From Jiella soli (GTDB taxonomy: Bacteria; Pseudomonadota; Alphaproteobacteria; Rhizobiales; Rhizobiaceae): a DNA stretch of 64,000 nucleotides. The first letter of the stretch is position 1, and each line of letters starts with the position of its first letter. The stretch spans positions 579,636-643,635 of the forward strand of contig NZ_JAJAVB010000002.1 of the NCBI RefSeq assembly GCF_020615385.1. Direction: 5' to 3'. The notes under the pieces were generated by a model, which was not told the DNA's origin, did no database searches, and saw only the letters and a program-made list of their open reading frames with translations. Positions 38,171-47,519 of the stretch are shown in pieces. The position numbers were made by a program, and so were the translations under genes.

Positions 38171-39822
38171 CATCGGCAGAAGCCGGCAGCGCCGGGTCCG
38201 GGGCGGGCGGGTTCGCCGAACGCATCCGCGAGATCACACTCCGTCTCGTCGCCTGGCCGAGCGTTACGGGGAGCTCGGACGAAGCTGCCTTCGGGCCCCT
38301 TTTGCTTGAGTTCCTGGCCGAGCTGCCATGCTTCCGCGACCGGACTGACCGGCTCCGGCTGATCCCCGCCACCGGCCTTCCCGGCTGCTCCAGCGTGGCC
38401 GCGCTGGTGCGTGGGCGCGGCCGGCGGACGCTGGTCCTCGCAGGTCACTTCGACACGGTCGGCATCGAGAACTACGGAGCGCTCGCCCCGCTCGCCTGCG
38501 ATCCACTTTCGCTCCGGGAGGCCCTGCGCGCAGAACTCGCAGGCACCGAAACCGACGCCGAGCGCCTCGCTGCACAGGATCTTGCCGGCGAAGACTTCCT
38601 GCCCGGCCGCGGCATCCTCGACATGAAGAGCGGCATCGCCGCCGGCATCGCCGTGCTCGAAGCCTTCGCCAAGAATGGCGTGGCGGACGGCAACCTCCTC
38701 CTGATCGCGACGCCCGACGAGGAGAACCGCTCGCGCGGCATGCGCTCCGTCCGCGATGCCCTTCCGGCGCTGGCGCGGGACTGGGATCTCGACATCGTCG
38801 GCGCGATCAACCTCGACGCGACGAGCGATCTTCACGACGGCTCGGCCGGCCGCGCGATCTTCCTCGGATCGGTCGGCAAGCTCCTGCCCTTCGCCTATGT
38901 CGTCGGCCGTCCGGCACATGCCGGCTATCCCTTCGAAGGCCTCAGCGCCAGCCTGATCGCGGCGGAGATCCTCCGCGAGATCGAGGCGAACGTCGCCATG
39001 GCGGAGAGCGTCGAGGGCGAATGGAGCGCGCCGCCGGTCTGCCTCAGCCTCGCCGACTTTCGCGAGCGCTACGACGTGACCATGCCGGACCGGCTCTGGC
39101 TCGCCTTCAACATCCTCTCCCAGCGCCGCACGCCGGCCGAGGTCTTCGCCCTGTTCGAGACCGCGGTCGCGGCGGCGATGGAGCGCGCGATCGCGCGATA
39201 TGCCGCCCTCGCCGCCGCCTTTCCGGATGCGCCTCCCGCCGTCTACCCGCCGAAGGTCCTGACCTTCGCGGCGCTGCGCGACCTCGCGGCGGCACGGCCC
39301 GACACGGCTGCCGGCGGACCGATGCCGCCGGACGGGGACGACGACAACCCTTTCGCGGCGACGCCACCGCTCGTCGACGCGCTTGCGCGCCGGACCGGCA
39401 TCGAGGGCCCGGTGGTGGTGATCGGTTTTGCGGGCCTGCATTATCCCGCCGTGCATCTCGACCCGGACGTTCTGGAAGATCGACGACTACAGGCCGCAGC
39501 CCGGGCCGCTGCCGACGAAATCGGCGCGGAATACGGCTGCTCGATCGGCCTCCGCCACTATTTCTCCGGCATTTCTGACATGAGCTTCCTCGGCCACCGC
39601 GCGGCGGGCCTGGACCTCATTGCCGCGAACACGCCCTCGCCGGCCTTCGTCGACCGGCCGGCCGCCGATCTCCTGACCTTCCCGGTGATCAACATCGGAC
39701 CATGGGGGCGCGAGTTTCACCAGAAGCTCGAGCGGCTGCACACAGGCTACGGCTTCTCGGTGCTGCCGGCGCTCATCGAGCGCACCGTGCATCACCTCTT
39801 CCAGACGAATGACGACGGCTGA
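38167..39822 (+). CDS. RocB-like M20-family hydrolase
   Basis: A 551-residue protein of the RocB type within the M20 zinc peptidase/acylase family. Metal ligands are visible in LAGHFDTVG (His/Asp), GRGILDMKSG (Asp) and ATPDEENRSRGM (Glu pair). The long insert and the C-terminal FSGISDMSFLG resemble arginine-utilisation protein RocB. The gene overlaps the transporter ATPase by 4 bases, so it probably hydrolyses the imported compound, an N-acyl amino acid or peptide-like substrate. The exact reaction of RocB proteins is not established. A strong hairpin follows the stop. Confidence 0.82.
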   Translation: MTSAEAGSAGSGAGGFAERIREITLRLVAWPSVTGSSDEAAFGPLLLEFLAELPCFRDRTDRLRLIPATGLPGCSSVAALVRGRGRRTLVLAGHFDTVGIENYGALAPLACDPLSLREALRAELAGTETDAERLAAQDLAGEDFLPGRGILDMKSGIAAGIAVLEAFAKNGVADGNLLLIATPDEENRSRGMRSVRDALPALARDWDLDIVGAINLDATSDLHDGSAGRAIFLGSVGKLLPFAYVVGRPAHAGYPFEGLSASLIAAEILREIEANVAMAESVEGEWSAPPVCLSLADFRERYDVTMPDRLWLAFNILSQRRTPAEVFALFETAVAAAMERAIARYAALAAAFPDAPPAVYPPKVLTFAALRDLAAARPDTAAGGPMPPDGDDDNPFAATPPLVDALARRTGIEGPVVVIGFAGLHYPAVHLDPDVLEDRRLQAAARAAADEIGAEYGCSIGLRHYFSGISDMSFLGHRAAGLDLIAANTPSPAFVDRPAADLLTFPVINIGPWGREFHQKLERLHTGYGFSVLPALIERTVHHLFQTNDDG

Positions 39823-39834
39823 CGCACAGCCGCA

Positions 39835-39865
39835 CTCTCGTCGGTGAGCGCGCGATCGACGAGAG
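39835..39865. terminator. Bidirectional terminator hairpin
   Basis: CTCTCGTCG (39835-39843) and CGACGAGAG (39857-39865) form a perfect 9-bp stem with a 13-base loop between convergent genes. Confidence 0.55.
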
Positions 39866-39874
39866 ATCCAACCC

Positions 39875-40684
39875 TCAGGAAAGATTGGGATATCCGGCCG
39901 CCGCCGCTTCGCGCTCGTAACGCAGCACGACGGCATAGTCTTCCACCGTCACCGGCTCCACGCCCGTAAGCCCCAGCGCCGTGACCGCCTGGGCAAGTTC
40001 GGGATCGGCGATCGCTACAGCCAGCGCATGTCTCAGCGCCGCGCTCTTCGATGCCGGCGCCCCCGCGCGCGTCACGAAGGGCAGCGCCGGGCTCCTGGCC
40101 GTCTCCGCAAGCGCACGCACGCCCGCGACCAGATCCGGCCGGTGCTGCCGGACGAGAGCGAAGGTGACGCAGTCGATCGCTGCGACATCCGCCTCCCCCC
40201 GCGAAACATGGTCGAGGCTCGAAAGATGGCTGCCGGTCTCGATGACGTCACCGAAGAAGCGTCCGTCCCGAGCCAGCGGCGCGACGGTGAGGCGCAACAG
40301 GTTCATGCCGGAATTGGAGTCCCGTCCGTTCATCGCAACGCGGCTGCCACGCAACTCCTCGAGCGCGTCGTAAGCCGATCCGGCCGCGACGACGATCACG
40401 CTGCAATGCGTGGCTCCCTCGCAGCCGGGCCAAGCATAGGCCGGAGCGGCGACCGGCTCCACGACGCCCTGAAGCGCGGTCGTCAGAGGATAGCCGCAGG
40501 TCTGGGCAAGAAGCAGCGCCGGATCGCGCCAGATCTCCAGCAGCGGCCGCGTGCGGTCGAGCGCGGAGGGAACATCCGGCATCTCGCCATCCGAAAGCCG
40601 CCGCGCGATGCCGGTCCACAGCGCGTCGTTCGCCCAGCCAAGCCAGGGCATGTCGTACATTCCTAGACTGGCGACGCGCGTCAT
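39875..40684 (-). CDS. PhnD-like periplasmic-binding-fold protein without signal peptide
   Basis: A 269-residue protein resembling phosphate/phosphonate (PhnD/SsuA-like) binding proteins. GYPLTTALQG and LEELRGSRVAMNGRDSNSGMNLLRL form the first lobe, and GSHLSSLDHVSRGEADVAAIDCVTFALV is the typical hinge region (S-x-x-x-V-x-x-G-x-A-D-x-A-A-I-D). The protein starts directly with MTRVASLGMYDMPWLGWAND, with no signal peptide or lipobox and no transporter genes nearby. It may bind a ligand in the cytoplasm, or the export signal may be missing. Such orphan proteins are common in alphaproteobacteria and their role is unknown. Confidence 0.75.
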   Translation of the reverse strand: MTRVASLGMYDMPWLGWANDALWTGIARRLSDGEMPDVPSALDRTRPLLEIWRDPALLLAQTCGYPLTTALQGVVEPVAAPAYAWPGCEGATHCSVIVVAAGSAYDALEELRGSRVAMNGRDSNSGMNLLRLTVAPLARDGRFFGDVIETGSHLSSLDHVSRGEADVAAIDCVTFALVRQHRPDLVAGVRALAETARSPALPFVTRAGAPASKSAALRHALAVAIADPELAQAVTALGLTGVEPVTVEDYAVVLRYEREAAAAGYPNLS

Positions 40685-40774
40685 GTCACAGGCTCACTGC
40701 AGCTGGCCGGCCGTTCAGCCCGGCGGGTCGATGATCGCCGAGCCTCTGCGACGCCCGCGCCGGACGCACGTCCG

Positions 40775-41743
40775 TCAGGCCGGAGCCTCGCCGCCGCCGG
40801 GCGCGCTGTCCGGCGCGCGTCCGAGTGGATGCGCCGGCCGGTCGTGCGGGGCGAGGAAGAAGCGGCGGAAGACGTCGCGATAGCCCTTGTAGAGCAGCCC
40901 GCCATTGGCGCCGATGAGCGCCGTCCGGTTCTCGCGATACCAGTCCGGCAGGCGGTACCAGGGCAGCGTCGGATGCGCGTGATGGGCGGCGTGGAGATTG
41001 TTGTTGAGGAAGAGGAGCGCCAGAACGGGCGAATCCTCGACCACGGCCGTCCGCTTGGCGACATCGCCCTCGGCCTTGTGCTCGGCGAAGGAGCGGATCA
41101 GGAGCAGCGCGGTGCCCGGATAGACGAAGATCGCGAAATAGGCGAGCGGCGAGAGGCCGCAGACGCTCCACAGCCAGACGAGGACCACGGCCACGCCGAG
41201 GAGATGCCGCGCCCAGATCGACCGCGCGACACGGTCGCCCGACCAGACCGCTTGGGCTTCGGTCCAGAGAAACCGCGAGATCGACCAGGCCGGGCCGATC
41301 ACCAGCCGCCCGGCGAGGCAGGTCTGAGCCCGCACCAGCGCTTGGCCGAGAGGGCCGAGCCGGGCCCAGTCCGCCTCGGTCCAATAGTAGGATTCGGGGT
41401 CGTCGAGCGGATCGGTCAGCCGCTCGTCGCGGTGATGGCAAAGGTGAAGCGTGCGGTAGCGCGCAAACGGGATCCACAGCGAAAGGGGGACGAAGCCGAG
41501 CGCCCGGTTGAGGCTGCGCCAGACTGTGGGATGTCCGTGGATGATCTCGTGCTGCAGCGAGCCATGCCAAGCGATGACCCAGGCCGCGGCAGGGATCAGG
41601 ACGACCAGCGGGATCAAATGATGGAAGAATGTCAGCGCGGCCCAGCCGCCGTAGATGGCGACGGCCAGGGCAAGGGTCGGCCATTCGACGGTCCGACGTT
41701 CACGACGAAGGGGTTCTGCTGCGATTCGGGGCGATGCGCTCAT
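40775..41743 (-). CDS. Membrane fatty acid desaturase family protein
   Basis: A 322-residue di-iron membrane protein. The three histidine boxes are present: HGSLQHEIIHGHP (HxxxH), HLCHHRD (HxxHH) and NNLHAAHHAHP (HxxHH). Hydrophobic segments lie around residues 23-55, 170-215. Family members desaturate or hydroxylate lipid acyl chains or carotenoids at the membrane; the specific substrate cannot be read. The start ATG 41743 is the first in a good context; the frame continues to 41779 without a ribosome site. A perfect GATGATT-AA-AATCATC palindrome lies about 90 bases upstream, so expression is probably regulated. Confidence 0.88.
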   Translation of the reverse strand: MSASPRIAAEPLRRERRTVEWPTLALAVAIYGGWAALTFFHHLIPLVVLIPAAAWVIAWHGSLQHEIIHGHPTVWRSLNRALGFVPLSLWIPFARYRTLHLCHHRDERLTDPLDDPESYYWTEADWARLGPLGQALVRAQTCLAGRLVIGPAWSISRFLWTEAQAVWSGDRVARSIWARHLLGVAVVLVWLWSVCGLSPLAYFAIFVYPGTALLLIRSFAEHKAEGDVAKRTAVVEDSPVLALLFLNNNLHAAHHAHPTLPWYRLPDWYRENRTALIGANGGLLYKGYRDVFRRFFLAPHDRPAHPLGRAPDSAPGGGEAPA

Positions 41744-42150
41744 GCGCCCAAGAATCCAGCAAAGGTAGCCGGCTGACAATTCCGCACTTCAACAAGCCGT
41801 GATGGAGTTTGTCGACGGAACTCCCTTTCTGATGATTAAAATCATCCAATGTGGAAATATTCGCTTGCGGTGGAATTGAGGAAGGAGGCTGGCCGGCCGC
41901 ATTGACGTGGAGGCCCATGGTTGGCCCGCCGGTGCCGACAGTCTCTTTCTCGCCCTGGTCGTCTCCGCCAATCACGCGAAAGGCGGAGGGAGTGCCTGCT
42001 TCCATTGCCGGGAACGAGGGAGACGATTTGAGCGGTCATCGATGTGCGCCACGACGGAGGCCGAAGCCGCACGACCCTCGCCCAGCCGACTTGCACGCCG
42101 CCGGCCTGCGGCCGATTGTCGGAGTTCGGCCGCCCTCACGCCCACGCCGG
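41744..42150. other. Intergenic region upstream of the desaturase gene
   Basis: No coding frame with proper codon use is seen. The 41744-41890 part is AT-richer than its surroundings and holds the palindrome at 41831-41846 and presumably the desaturase promoter. The rest is GC-rich without recognised signals. Confidence 0.6.
41831..41846. promoter_or_regulatory. Perfect palindrome in the desaturase promoter region
   Basis: GATGATTAAAATCATC is a perfect inverted repeat of 7 bases with a 2-base centre, 88 bases upstream of the desaturase start. Its size and AT content are typical of a repressor operator. The regulator is unknown. Confidence 0.45.
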
Positions 42151-43296
42151 CTAAAGCGCACGCGCCTCGTCAAGGCTCATCCGGCCGGCGGCCAGCCGCA
42201 CCGTGTCCCCGTCCGAGCGCTCTCCGGCAATTGCCGCGGCGACGCCGTCGCCGATCAGCGGGCCGAGCTTGAAGCCATGGCCGGAACAGGCGCTGACCAC
42301 CCAGGCCTTCCGCCCCCAGGGCTTGACCTGGAACTCCTCGCTGGGGTCGCGGGTCACGGTGTAGAAGCAGATCTTCTTCTCCAGCACCTGGTAGCGGTCG
42401 AAATACCGATAGGCGAGCCGCGCGGCACGGTTCAGCCTGGCGACGTCGGCCTCGGTCGCGATGCGGTCGCCGTCGGCATCGCCCGACCGGGTGAAGACGT
42501 GATCACCGACCTTCAGCCGCGTGCCCATCCTCGGCGGCAGCGTATAGGTGCCGCTCTCGGTGCCGAGATCGATCAGCACCGGCACGCTCTTCCATGCCTC
42601 CACATATTCCGCCGGCGGCGACAGATACATCACCGCCTGCCGCGACGGGATCACCGCGTCGGCGACCACAGGCGTGATCTTGTTCACCCAGGCCCCGGCG
42701 GCGATTACGATCCGGTCGGCGCGGTGGATCTCGCCGTTCGCCACCAGCGTGCCGGCCTCCGGATCGACGTCGCTCACCCGCGCATCGGCGTGGAAGGAGA
42801 CGCCGGCATTGCCGAGAAAGACGGTGAGGTCCGTCAGGATGCGGATCGGGAAGAGCATGCCGCCCTCCTCCGTCTCGACGCAGCGGGCGAGGCTCTTCGT
42901 CTCGATCATCGGGAAGCGATCCGGCACCGCGCCGAGCGGAATCTCGTGCATGCCCTTGCCCAGCGCCGCCATCGAGCGCGACACCGGCTCGAACCAGTCG
43001 ACGTCGTCGCGCAGGAAGTAGACGACGCTGCCCGGCGCGAAATGCCGCGCGCCGATGTCCTTGAACATCTCTTCATACAGCGCGAAGGCGCGGGGCATCA
43101 GATAGGCGTAGCCCTCGAGCGTGCCGTAGGCATGCCGGGTGATGCGGTGCTCGTCATAGGAGGTAGCGCGCGGATTGGGGATCGGCCCCTGTTCGAAGAC
43201 CGAGACCTTGAAGCCGCGGCGCATCAGCGCCCAGGCGGTGGAGAGGCCTGCTATGCCGGCACCGACGACGATGACGTGACCGCGGGAATGGGACAT
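42151..43296 (-). CDS. Monomeric sarcosine oxidase-like flavoprotein
   Basis: A 381-residue FAD enzyme of the DAO superfamily. The dinucleotide loop is VIVVGAGIAGLSTAWAL (8-24). Cys310 in EKKICFYTVTRD aligns with the cysteine that covalently holds FAD in monomeric sarcosine oxidase (SoxA/SolA group), and SACSGHGFKLGPLIG is the C-terminal FAD motif. Family members oxidise N-methyl amino acids to the amine plus formaldehyde and H2O2. It follows the DAO-like subunit gene by 159 bases on the same strand. N-methyltryptophan oxidase or pipecolate oxidase would look similar. Confidence 0.85.
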   Translation of the reverse strand: MSHSRGHVIVVGAGIAGLSTAWALMRRGFKVSVFEQGPIPNPRATSYDEHRITRHAYGTLEGYAYLMPRAFALYEEMFKDIGARHFAPGSVVYFLRDDVDWFEPVSRSMAALGKGMHEIPLGAVPDRFPMIETKSLARCVETEEGGMLFPIRILTDLTVFLGNAGVSFHADARVSDVDPEAGTLVANGEIHRADRIVIAAGAWVNKITPVVADAVIPSRQAVMYLSPPAEYVEAWKSVPVLIDLGTESGTYTLPPRMGTRLKVGDHVFTRSGDADGDRIATEADVARLNRAARLAYRYFDRYQVLEKKICFYTVTRDPSEEFQVKPWGRKAWVVSACSGHGFKLGPLIGDGVAAAIAGERSDGDTVRLAAGRMSLDEARAL

Positions 43297-43455
43297 GGGC
43301 GGGTGCTTTCTGCTTTCGGATGGGATCGCGGGATCGGCGTTCGGCCGTCTGGCCGCATTCAGATTATCGCAACGCCCACTGCAGCAGAGGGCGACACTGT
43401 CGCTACTTCGTCTTCTTCCCAGGGGAGAAGACGGGCGCCCTTTTGCCCGGTCGCG

Positions 43456-44628
43456 TCAAAGCGGCGGGATTGCGACCGTGGCGGAGGGCTGCGGCGGCAG
43501 CCAGTTCAGGTGCTCGCGCCAGTCCGCGCGCAGGCCCGCGAACCGCTTCAGCGACAGCTTGGACAGATCCGCGAAGCTGCAAGTCCCGTCGATCACGAGG
43601 TCCCGGATCGCATGGCCCGAGGCCGGCGAGAGGCCGAAGCCGACGCTGGACATGGTCGCGACCGTGACATTGTCGGGCGAGGCCAGCCGTTCGATCACCG
43701 GCCGGCCGTCCGGCGTGTTCTCGATCACGCCGGCCCAGGAGCGGATGACGCGCGCATGAGCCGCCTTGGGCAGGAGTTCGGCGACGCGGCGTGCAAGGTT
43801 TCGGGTGACGCTGCCGGACGGACGCGGCGGCTCGCGATCGAAGGGCACCTCGTCCATCCATTCGTGCGGGCCGCCGCCATAGGCGAGATTGCCGCGCAGG
43901 GTCTGGCGGCCATAGAGCCCGTGGCCGTCGACGCCGGTGAATGGCATCATCGCCAGAGGCTCGGTGACGATCATCTCGGCCCTCGCCGGCGCCATCGGCA
44001 GGTCGTGGCCGAGCATGCCGAGGAGCTTGCCCGTCTGCGGGCCGGCGGCGACGACAAGCGCGTCGCAGCCGATCGTCCCTTGCGCGGTCTCGACGCCCGT
44101 CACGCGGCCGCCGGCGGTCGCGATGCCGGAGACGGCGGTGTGCTGCAGGATCTTCACGCCGAGGTCCTGCGCCGCCCAGGCATAGGCCTGGCTGGTGCGC
44201 TGCGGATTGGCGTGGCCACCGAAATGGAGGCGCACGCCCGAGACGACGTTGTCGCCGGCCAGCGGCACGAGGTCGCGCACCTGCCGGGGATCCAGAACCT
44301 CCCAGTCGTAGCCTTTCGGCAGGCGCAGGCCGAGCCCTTCGTGGAAGCGTTCCTTGCGCGGGTCGACCTGGAAGATGATGCGGCCGCGCCGATACTCCGT
44401 CGGATAGCCGAGGAGTTCATCCATCTGCGGCCACAGCCGCTGCTCCTCGTGGAACAGCGGGCTCTGGTAATGCGTGCAGCCGCCGCCGTTGCGCCCCGAA
44501 GCCTCGAAGCCGACGATGCCCTTTTCGACGACGGTGACGTCGACCCCGGAGCGCGCCAGCCACCAGGCCGCGGAAAGCCCGGTGACGCCGCCGCCGACGA
44601 TGACGACCGAAGTTCCCGTCTCGCTCAT
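43456..44628 (-). CDS. DAO-family flavoprotein subunit (opine oxidase B/HcnC-like)
   Basis: A 390-residue FAD-dependent oxidoreductase. The N-terminal loop is VVIVGGGVTGLSAAWWLARSG and SSVGFGLSPASG is the C-terminal FAD loop. It resembles the beta subunit of heteromeric amino-acid or opine dehydrogenases (OoxB, HcnC, hydroxyproline dehydrogenase). The larger partner with an Fe-S motif is encoded 10 bases upstream. ATG 44628 is preceded by GGAGCGGG; the frame continues upstream without a proper start. Together they should oxidise a C-N bond and pass electrons to the respiratory chain. Confidence 0.82.
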   Translation of the reverse strand: MSETGTSVVIVGGGVTGLSAAWWLARSGVDVTVVEKGIVGFEASGRNGGGCTHYQSPLFHEEQRLWPQMDELLGYPTEYRRGRIIFQVDPRKERFHEGLGLRLPKGYDWEVLDPRQVRDLVPLAGDNVVSGVRLHFGGHANPQRTSQAYAWAAQDLGVKILQHTAVSGIATAGGRVTGVETAQGTIGCDALVVAAGPQTGKLLGMLGHDLPMAPARAEMIVTEPLAMMPFTGVDGHGLYGRQTLRGNLAYGGGPHEWMDEVPFDREPPRPSGSVTRNLARRVAELLPKAAHARVIRSWAGVIENTPDGRPVIERLASPDNVTVATMSSVGFGLSPASGHAIRDLVIDGTCSFADLSKLSLKRFAGLRADWREHLNWLPPQPSATVAIPPL

Positions 44629-44638
44629 CACCCGCTCC

Positions 44639-46246
44639 TCAATAGGGCATGCCGGCGCGAAGCTGCTCGGCCTCGCGTTCGGTGCCGATGTCCTCATAGC
44701 CGATCCACTGGGTCGCGATGCCGAACCAGACGTTCCAGCCGGCATCCATCTCGGCGCCCTCCTCCCAATCGGCGAGGACCGACAGCGGCAGCGGGCGCAC
44801 CGGTGCACGGTAGCCGGCGAGCGGCACCGTCTCCGGCGCGACATCCGCGCCGATCGCCATCACCAGCGCCACCTGCTCGCGGCAGCGCCGGGCCTGGCAG
44901 GCGCCCATGCAGACGCGGGTGAGCCGCTTCATCTGGTCGGGATTGACGGGACCCTCCCCGGCGAGCGTCGTCAAATCGCGCCTTGCGATCGAATTGGAGC
45001 GCCAGTCGAGATATCGCGGCGGCCTGACGCCGAGGAGATCGCCGCGGGTCACGTCCTCGCAGATGCAGGCGAGGACATCCTCGCCACCGGTCTGGAGCAG
45101 CGCGCGGGCCCAGTCGAGCGGATAGACGAGGCCCTCGCTTTCCGCCGGCCGCCCGGCCGCCGCCGGCGGACATCCGACCGCATCCATCTCGCCCCCCTGC
45201 CCCAGGGAGCGAAGCGCCGCCTGCCCTGCCCGCCTGCCCGAGGTCTCGGCGTCGCCGCCGAGCCCGGCGCAATCGCCGGCAACGAAGACCTCGGCGAGCG
45301 AGGTCGCGCCATGTTCGTCCACCACAGGAACATGACCGCCACGCTCCGGCGCCATCTCGCGCCTGGCACCGAGAACGTCGAGAAGCTCGATCGCCGGCAC
45401 GGTGCCGACCGCCATGACCACCGTGTCGCAGGCGATTTCGCGCCGCCGATCGGCATCGTCCCGGTCGGCAACGACGAGGCTTGCGACGCCGTCGGCATTC
45501 CCTTTCGCCGCGAGCGGCACATGGCCGGTGAGGATCTCGACGCCGCCCTCCCGCAGCACCGCGACCCGTTCGGCCGGACCTTGCGGTTCGTCCCGGACCT
45601 CGACCAGCGCCGCGACGTCCAGCCCGCGCGACCGCGCAAATTCGGCCGTGCCCAGCGCCAGACCGCCCGAGCCGACGATGACGAGGCGGCGCCCGGCGAA
45701 GGCGTTGTAGCGCGCGGCAAGCGCATGAAAGCCCTGCGCTCCCATCACACCCGGCTGATCGGAGCCGGCGAAGGTGAAATTGAGATCGCGCGCGCCGGTG
45801 GCAATGATCAGCCGGTCGAAGCCGACCATCCAGCTCTTCGTCTCGTCCGCCAGCCCGGCAAGGCCGGACGAGAGGCCGTTGAGGCCGGGCCCCTTCACCC
45901 AGGTCCCCCAGACGCTGGTCGACAGCCTGACGTCGACGCCCGCCTCGAAGGCCTCGGCCAGCCCCGCGTTCGTCTCGAGAACCTGCTCCACCAGGCGCTC
46001 CGGCGCCTGAACCGCATTGGTCGCGCGCCCGCCGAAATAGAACGGCACGTCCATGCCGACGAGGCCGGCCGAGACCGGGTTCTCGTCGACCAGCATGACC
46101 GAGACGCCCGCCCTGGCCGCCTCGATGGAAGCCGCGCAGCCGGCGGCGCCGGCCCCGACGACGAGCAGGGCGACATGTTCGGCCGGAGGCTGGAGCTTTC
46201 CCGCGATCGAGAACCGGTCCGGGGGCGGCAGTGTCACGTCGGTCAT
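44639..46246 (-). CDS. FAD/[2Fe-2S] oxidoreductase subunit (opine oxidase A/HcnB-like)
   Basis: A 535-residue pyridine-nucleotide-disulphide-type flavoprotein. FAD loop GAGAAGCAASIEAARAG (about 31-47), second loop VIVGSGGLALGTAEFA and the third FAD motif VFVAGDCAGLGGD are visible. The C-terminal part contains CICEDV followed by TRVCMGACQARRC, the cysteine pattern of the BFD-like [2Fe-2S] region of HcnB/OoxA/hydroxyproline dehydrogenase alpha. No separate small [2Fe-2S] subunit gene (HcnA/OoxC-like) accompanies it. It lies one base after the PLP-enzyme gene and 10 bases before the DAO-like subunit. Confidence 0.82.
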   Translation of the reverse strand: MTDVTLPPPDRFSIAGKLQPPAEHVALLVVGAGAAGCAASIEAARAGVSVMLVDENPVSAGLVGMDVPFYFGGRATNAVQAPERLVEQVLETNAGLAEAFEAGVDVRLSTSVWGTWVKGPGLNGLSSGLAGLADETKSWMVGFDRLIIATGARDLNFTFAGSDQPGVMGAQGFHALAARYNAFAGRRLVIVGSGGLALGTAEFARSRGLDVAALVEVRDEPQGPAERVAVLREGGVEILTGHVPLAAKGNADGVASLVVADRDDADRRREIACDTVVMAVGTVPAIELLDVLGARREMAPERGGHVPVVDEHGATSLAEVFVAGDCAGLGGDAETSGRRAGQAALRSLGQGGEMDAVGCPPAAAGRPAESEGLVYPLDWARALLQTGGEDVLACICEDVTRGDLLGVRPPRYLDWRSNSIARRDLTTLAGEGPVNPDQMKRLTRVCMGACQARRCREQVALVMAIGADVAPETVPLAGYRAPVRPLPLSVLADWEEGAEMDAGWNVWFGIATQWIGYEDIGTEREAEQLRAGMPY

Positions 46247-46247
46247 G

Positions 46248-47519
46248 TCAGAATGCGTCCAGGGCCTGAGCGAGGTCGGCGACGAGATCGTCGGGATGCT
46301 CGATGCCGACGGAGATCCTCAGCGAGGAATCGTCGACACCGACCTCCCGGCGGATGTCCGGCGGAACCAGATAATGCGTGGTCGTGGCCGAATGGCAAAT
46401 CAGGCTCTCGGTCCCGCCGAGGCTGACCGCCATGCGGAACACCTTCAGCCGGTCGAGCATGGCGAAGGCCTGCCGCTCGCCGCCACGGATCCGGAAGGAG
46501 AAGGTCGAGCCCGCCCCGCCGCACTGGCGATCGTAGACGGCCCTTGCCGGCGATCCCTCTGCCAGGAAGCCGAGATAGGTGACCGCCTCCACCTTCGGAT
46601 GATCGCGCAGGAAAGCGGCGATCGTCGCCGCGTTCGCGTTGGCGCGGGCGTTGCGCAGCGGGAAGGTTTCGAGCGAACGGAGGAGGAGCCAGGACGTGAA
46701 CGGGTCCATATGCGTGCCGAGCAGCGTCCGCAGCATCCGGATCGGCCCGACGCGTGCGACGGAGCCGGTGAGCGCACCGCCGAGAAGGTCCGAATGCCCG
46801 CCGGCATATTTGGTCAGCGAGGTGATGCAGAGATCGGCGCCGTGCTTCAGGGGCTTTTGCAGGAGCGAGCCGAGGAAAGTGTTGTCGACGGAGACGACCG
46901 GCCGCTTGTCCTGGCGCTTGCCCACCTCGCCGGCGAAGGCCGCGAGCATCGCGATGTCGGCGATGCCGGCCGTCGGATTGGCGGGCGATTCGATATGGAT
47001 CAGTCCGATCGGGCCGTGCTTCAGCGCGGTCTCCGCCGCCGCCTCGACGCTCTTCTCACTGAGCGCGTCGGCGATCGGAAAGGCCCTTATGCCCAGTCCG
47101 GCGAGCGGGCCATAGAGGAGGCCGTGCGTGCCGCCATAGAGCGGCGTCGTGTGGAGGACGCTGTCGCCCGGCTTCAGATGGGCAAGCATCACCGCCGAGA
47201 TCGCCGCCATGCCGGAGGAGAAGGCGGCCGCGTCCTCGGCCCCGTCGAGCACCGCCAGCCGCGCCTGCAGGAGCTTCAGATTCGGATGGTCGAGCCTTGC
47301 ATAGATGTAAGGCGCGTCGCGCTCCGGCGACGGACCGTCGAAATACGCCTGATGGACCTCCTTCGCCGCCTGCGCGGACGGGTAGGCGAAGGTCGAGGAT
47401 AGGACGATCGGCGGCTTCACCGCGCCATAGGCGGATGCGGGATCGTAGCCGAAACCGACCGCGAGCGTGTCGGGATGGAGGCCTGTGCCTTCATGCCCCT
47501 CCAAAGGATTGTCGCTCAC
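46248..47519 (-). CDS. Cystathionine gamma-synthase-family PLP enzyme
   Basis: A 423-residue member of the Cys/Met-metabolism PLP family. YIYARLDHPNLKLLQARL, AFSSGMAAISAVMLAHLKPGD, VDNTFLG and the PLP lysine in ITSLTKYAGGHSD are present. The family covers cystathionine synthases/lyases, methionine gamma-lyase and sulphhydrylases; I cannot tell which. It starts with GTG sharing bases with the Rieske gene's TGA (GTGA overlap), so it is translationally coupled to an oxygenase. This suggests a catabolic beta- or gamma-elimination rather than methionine biosynthesis. Confidence 0.85.
   Translation of the reverse strand: MSDNPLEGHEGTGLHPDTLAVGFGYDPASAYGAVKPPIVLSSTFAYPSAQAAKEVHQAYFDGPSPERDAPYIYARLDHPNLKLLQARLAVLDGAEDAAAFSSGMAAISAVMLAHLKPGDSVLHTTPLYGGTHGLLYGPLAGLGIRAFPIADALSEKSVEAAAETALKHGPIGLIHIESPANPTAGIADIAMLAAFAGEVGKRQDKRPVVSVDNTFLGSLLQKPLKHGADLCITSLTKYAGGHSDLLGGALTGSVARVGPIRMLRTLLGTHMDPFTSWLLLRSLETFPLRNARANANAATIAAFLRDHPKVEAVTYLGFLAEGSPARAVYDRQCGGAGSTFSFRIRGGERQAFAMLDRLKVFRMAVSLGGTESLICHSATTTHYLVPPDIRREVGVDDSSLRISVGIEHPDDLVADLAQALDAF

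Noticed and set aside
41851..44922. Long plus-strand open frame of about 1023 codons
   Set aside because: It runs antisense to the two flavoprotein genes and has Arg/His/Asp-rich composition with no domain. A GC-rich shadow frame.
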